From: Candidatus Melainabacteria bacterium | GTDB taxonomy: Bacteria; Cyanobacteriota; Vampirovibrionia; 2-02-FULL-35-15 | Assembly (NCBI GenBank): GCA_023250175.1 | Contig: JAHFBD010000012.1 | Coordinates: forward strand, 1-6,626 | DNA length: 6,626 nucleotides | Direction: 5' to 3' | Part shown: piece by piece, positions 3,887 through 6,626 of the stretch | Layout of the letters: each line of letters begins with the position of its first letter | Numbering within the stretch: the first letter of the stretch is position 1 | The notes under the pieces: model-generated | Seen by the model: only the letters and a program-made list of their open reading frames with translations | Told to the model about the DNA's origin: nothing | Databases searched by the model: none | Program-made: the position numbers and the translations under genes

Positions 3887-6626
3887 ATGAAGAAAATTAA
3901 TATAAAAATCAAAAAACTTCTTCTCTTGGTAATTGTTTTAGCAAATAGCTTTTTATTTGTCTCTTTTGCTTTTGCATCTTTAGTCCAGGATAATACTTGT
4001 GAGATTTATTTAGCACCGGGACAAAACATACTTTCAAAAGTACCAAATACTTTATCAGTCAATGATGGTGTAATTAGTGTTGTGCTCAATGATGGCTCTA
4101 ATATTGAAGTCCAGAATAAGAAAGAAAATGAGCAAAAATTTAAGATAGCTGATTATTATATAACTGTAAAATACTTATCCAGTAACCAAAAACTATGTAT
4201 TTATAATCATGGAAAAAAAATAAAAACTATTCCTTTAAAGCATAACTTTAAGATTAAAGATTTTGTTTCTGATTTAACAAACAAATATGACAAAGGACAA
4301 ATTACATATTTTAAAAACAAGAGTCAGTCTATATCTCAAAAAAGAATAGTAAATAATTATTATAAGACTTATCCCAAGGTAAAAGAAGAACCTCCACCAA
4401 CGCTATTAAGAGGTATTGTTATTCCAGAATCTAATCTTGCCCAGTTTATGGTTTTAACAACAAATGGTGTTTTAAGTTTTAGCGCAAGCAATATAAATAA
4501 TGGTAATACCCCAGCATCGAGTACTATTACCACAGCTCTTTGGACAGATCTTACAAGTAGCATGGGAAACAATGGTGTGCTAACAAATTTTCCTCAGCCC
4601 ACAGGTTCTACTAATAGTTATTCTGGCTGGGATGGATTAAATTCTGTAAGTACTCCATCGGTACTTAAGTTTGGTGGGGAAATATCAATTCCAGCACCAG
4701 CTATTCCATACCCAAATTACATTGATACGGGAACAGATTCAAATAATGCTTTGAGATTTAGTTTAACAAATAGCTTTTCAGTAGAAACTTGGTTAGGTCG
4801 TGACAACTTAAACCAACCACCTTATAGTATTTGTGGACCTGTTGCTGGTAATGGACATATTAGTTCTAGTGGTGGAGCTGGTACAAGAGGTTATTATTTA
4901 AGTGTTGAAGGGGGCTGTTCTTGTACATCGGGAGCGACTCCTACAAACATGGCAAGGTTTGCAGTAGTTGATAGCTCATCGACTTATAAATATTCTGAAA
5001 CATCGGCTCTTGATTATGTGGCTGCTTCTCAGTCTAGCGCTACATGTACTGTGCCACAACAAATTCCTTTTGCAGCAGCTAATCCACCTAAGCTTACGGC
5101 AGGCAACTGGCATCATATTGTTGGAACTTGGGATGGAACAAATATAAAAACCTACTTAGACGGGGTTCCTGACTCTACTGTTACTACCATGGGTTCTGTT
5201 GCAAACATTACAAGTACTAGCAATTTTCTTGTAGGAACTGCGCCAGGATTGAGTCTTGCTACTAGTGGTAGTAGTACATGTATTACCGATAGTGTTTATT
5301 TTATGGGGCAAGTTGGTCGACTTAGAGTATATAATGCTGCTCTTACTGATACACAAGTTAGACAAAACTATATAGGTGAAGCTTATAGATTTCAATGTTC
5401 TGATATTTTAGTCCCAGGGATTAAGGGGGATGAAGATTTTATAAATGCTACATATAAGAAAGCTGGGGATACATTTAATGTCTATGTCTCTGATTCAAAC
5501 TCTACTCCTTACGGTGATAATGATGTTGCATCAATTAGCTCTATTTCATGTAAACTTGGAACGGTGTCTCTTTCTACACCGACACCCACAGAGTTAAACT
5601 ATAGTGGTGGATTGGCTTTTGATGGTACTGATGATTATATACAGCTTGGAAATATACTTAATCAGACCACAAATGACTTTACTCTTGAAGCTTTAGTAAA
5701 AATGCCATATAGGAGTCTTGGTGTTGAAAATATTCTTTGTAAAAGAGATCCTTCAAATAGTATGAATGCTGGTTTTCAAATCTTTAAAAATGCATCGGGA
5801 TTTGTTGGTGCAATTATAGGTGATGGTACTGCAGATAGAATAGAAGTAGATGGTGCTCAGTATGGACTTACTAATAATAAATGGCACCATATTGCTGCTG
5901 TATTTAACAGAAAGGGAAACCTAACTATTTATGTGGATGGTATGGCAGATGGTTCAGATTCAATATCTTCTGAGCAAGGTTCTATTAGTAATTCTGCTGA
6001 TTTAAGAATTGGACAAAACAGTGCTAGTGGAGAGACTTTTAGGGGAAATCTTGCAAATGTCCGAATTTATAATAGAGCTTTAAGTGCTGAAGAAATTAGT
6101 CGAAATTCCAGATACAGATATGAACCCGTTGACTTTCATAATTTAACAGCATGGTGGAAAATGGATGATTCTACTTCTAATCCAGGTACAAATACAGTAG
6201 CTGCAAAGAAGTGGGATACTACTACAAATGCAGTAATTGCAGATTCGAGCTTAAATGGGACGCTTACGAATTTTAGTTTAATTAGTACTAGTACTAATGG
6301 ATGGGCAAACCAATTCCAATATGCATACAATATAAACAAATATATTTTTACGGTGCCTACACTTCCTGCCGGTGTTTTAAATCAGCTTGAAGAGTTTAAC
6401 TGTACACTTACAGATGCAGCAACAAATACGACAACAGAAGAAGTGTCAGATGTCTTTGTAACTACACAGCCTACGGTTTTTACAAGTATTGTAAGTAATA
6501 ACACCTATAAGCTTGCAGATACTTTTACGATAACAGCTTTAGATAGTAGTCCTGCTACAGGATTATTTACTAATCCTACAGTACCTACGGCAACTCTTGA
6601 TGGAAGCACTGTTACTACCTGTAATC
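3887..6626 (+). CDS. Exported LamG/Ig-like modular protein, probable surface adhesin (3' end outside window)
   Basis: The frame is open for 913 codons to the right edge with no stop. Residues 1-30 are a Sec signal peptide: a Lys-rich start, a hydrophobic core LLLLVIVLANSFLFVSF and cleavage after AFA. Residues 31-168 match nothing I recognise (Cys38, Cys104) and end in PPP. LamG/concanavalin-A-like domain 1 spans about 260-500 (FSVETW 297-302, NWHHIVGTWDG 407-417, YLDG 423-426, RLRVYN). Domain 2 spans about 574-738 (LAFDGTDDY 576-584, FTLEALVK 598-605, KWHHIAAVF, YVDG 682-685, RIYNRALSAEEI 726-737). Ig-like modules with TYK..DTF lie around 504-560 and from about 839 onward; a lone LamG header (WWKMDD, 756-761) lies between. 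LamG folds bind sugars or proteins outside the cell, so a surface or secreted binding role is likely; the ligand is unknown. No Shine-Dalgarno precedes the ATG; TTG at 3881 is an alternative start. Confidence 0.9.
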   Translation, partial: MKKINIKIKKLLLLVIVLANSFLFVSFAFASLVQDNTCEIYLAPGQNILSKVPNTLSVNDGVISVVLNDGSNIEVQNKKENEQKFKIADYYITVKYLSSNQKLCIYNHGKKIKTIPLKHNFKIKDFVSDLTNKYDKGQITYFKNKSQSISQKRIVNNYYKTYPKVKEEPPPTLLRGIVIPESNLAQFMVLTTNGVLSFSASNINNGNTPASSTITTALWTDLTSSMGNNGVLTNFPQPTGSTNSYSGWDGLNSVSTPSVLKFGGEISIPAPAIPYPNYIDTGTDSNNALRFSLTNSFSVETWLGRDNLNQPPYSICGPVAGNGHISSSGGAGTRGYYLSVEGGCSCTSGATPTNMARFAVVDSSSTYKYSETSALDYVAASQSSATCTVPQQIPFAAANPPKLTAGNWHHIVGTWDGTNIKTYLDGVPDSTVTTMGSVANITSTSNFLVGTAPGLSLATSGSSTCITDSVYFMGQVGRLRVYNAALTDTQVRQNYIGEAYRFQCSDILVPGIKGDEDFINATYKKAGDTFNVYVSDSNSTPYGDNDVASISSISCKLGTVSLSTPTPTELNYSGGLAFDGTDDYIQLGNILNQTTNDFTLEALVKMPYRSLGVENILCKRDPSNSMNAGFQIFKNASGFVGAIIGDGTADRIEVDGAQYGLTNNKWHHIAAVFNRKGNLTIYVDGMADGSDSISSEQGSISNSADLRIGQNSASGETFRGNLANVRIYNRALSAEEISRNSRYRYEPVDFHNLTAWWKMDDSTSNPGTNTVAAKKWDTTTNAVIADSSLNGTLTNFSLISTSTNGWANQFQYAYNINKYIFTVPTLPAGVLNQLEEFNCTLTDAATNTTTEEVSDVFVTTQPTVFTSIVSNNTYKLADTFTITALDSSPATGLFTNPTVPTATLDGSTVTTCN

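Noticed and set aside
4369..6339. Three minus-strand frames (4369-4572, 5156-5395, 6136-6339) antisense to the LamG gene
   Set aside because: The plus strand has one continuous 913-codon frame with a signal peptide and recognisable domains; these are its antisense shadows.
1..6626. CRISPR array, insertion sequence, tRNA, rRNA or phage genes
   Set aside because: No regularly spaced repeats, transposase-like frame, terminal inverted repeats, cloverleaf or rRNA-like sequence was seen; nearly all of the window is explained by six genes.

Overview
The window is strongly AT-rich bacterial DNA. It holds a SUF-type iron-sulfur (Fe-S) cluster assembly locus with its regulator on the left and the start of a large exported modular protein on the right. 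It uses the standard bacterial code: TAG, TAA and TGA all end genes, and no UGA-Trp is needed. The lineage cannot be fixed from sequence alone. SufB resembles the Firmicutes-type protein, while the right-hand gene (signal peptide, LamG and Ig-like modules) is typical of secreted proteins in several low-GC lineages, including non-photosynthetic relatives of cyanobacteria. That placement is a weak inference.

Layout, minus strand, read right to left: an Rrf2-family, IscR-like regulator (3208 to 2744), sufC (2615 to 1854), sufB (1831 to 428) and the start of sufD (419 to the left edge, cut). sufC, sufB and sufD are separated by 22 and 8 bases, so they form one operon; sufS and sufU/E would be expected beyond the left edge but are not visible. 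Plus strand: a HesB/IscA A-type Fe-S carrier (3330-3752), then after a 134-base gap a gene of at least 913 codons (3887 to the right edge, cut) encoding a Sec-exported protein with two LamG/concanavalin-A-like domains and Ig-like modules.

The most informative non-coding feature is in the 121 bases between the regulator and the carrier gene. Two overlapping back-to-back promoters share a perfect inverted repeat (AATCTTGA-N8-TCAAGATT, 3232-3255). A second, imperfect copy (ATACTTGA-N8-TCAACATT, 2678-2701) overlaps a -10 hexamer in front of sufC. The half-sites resemble the left arm of the E. coli IscR type 1 motif but with one base less between arms. The simplest model is that the regulator senses Fe-S status through its C94/C104/C110 cluster region and controls itself, the A-type carrier and sufCBD through these two sites.

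The carrier and SUF genes would act together: SufBCD is the scaffold complex (SufC the ATPase, SufB/SufD the scaffold), and the A-type protein passes clusters to targets. The LamG gene looks functionally unrelated; it is probably a surface or secreted adhesin-like protein and has its own upstream inverted repeat.
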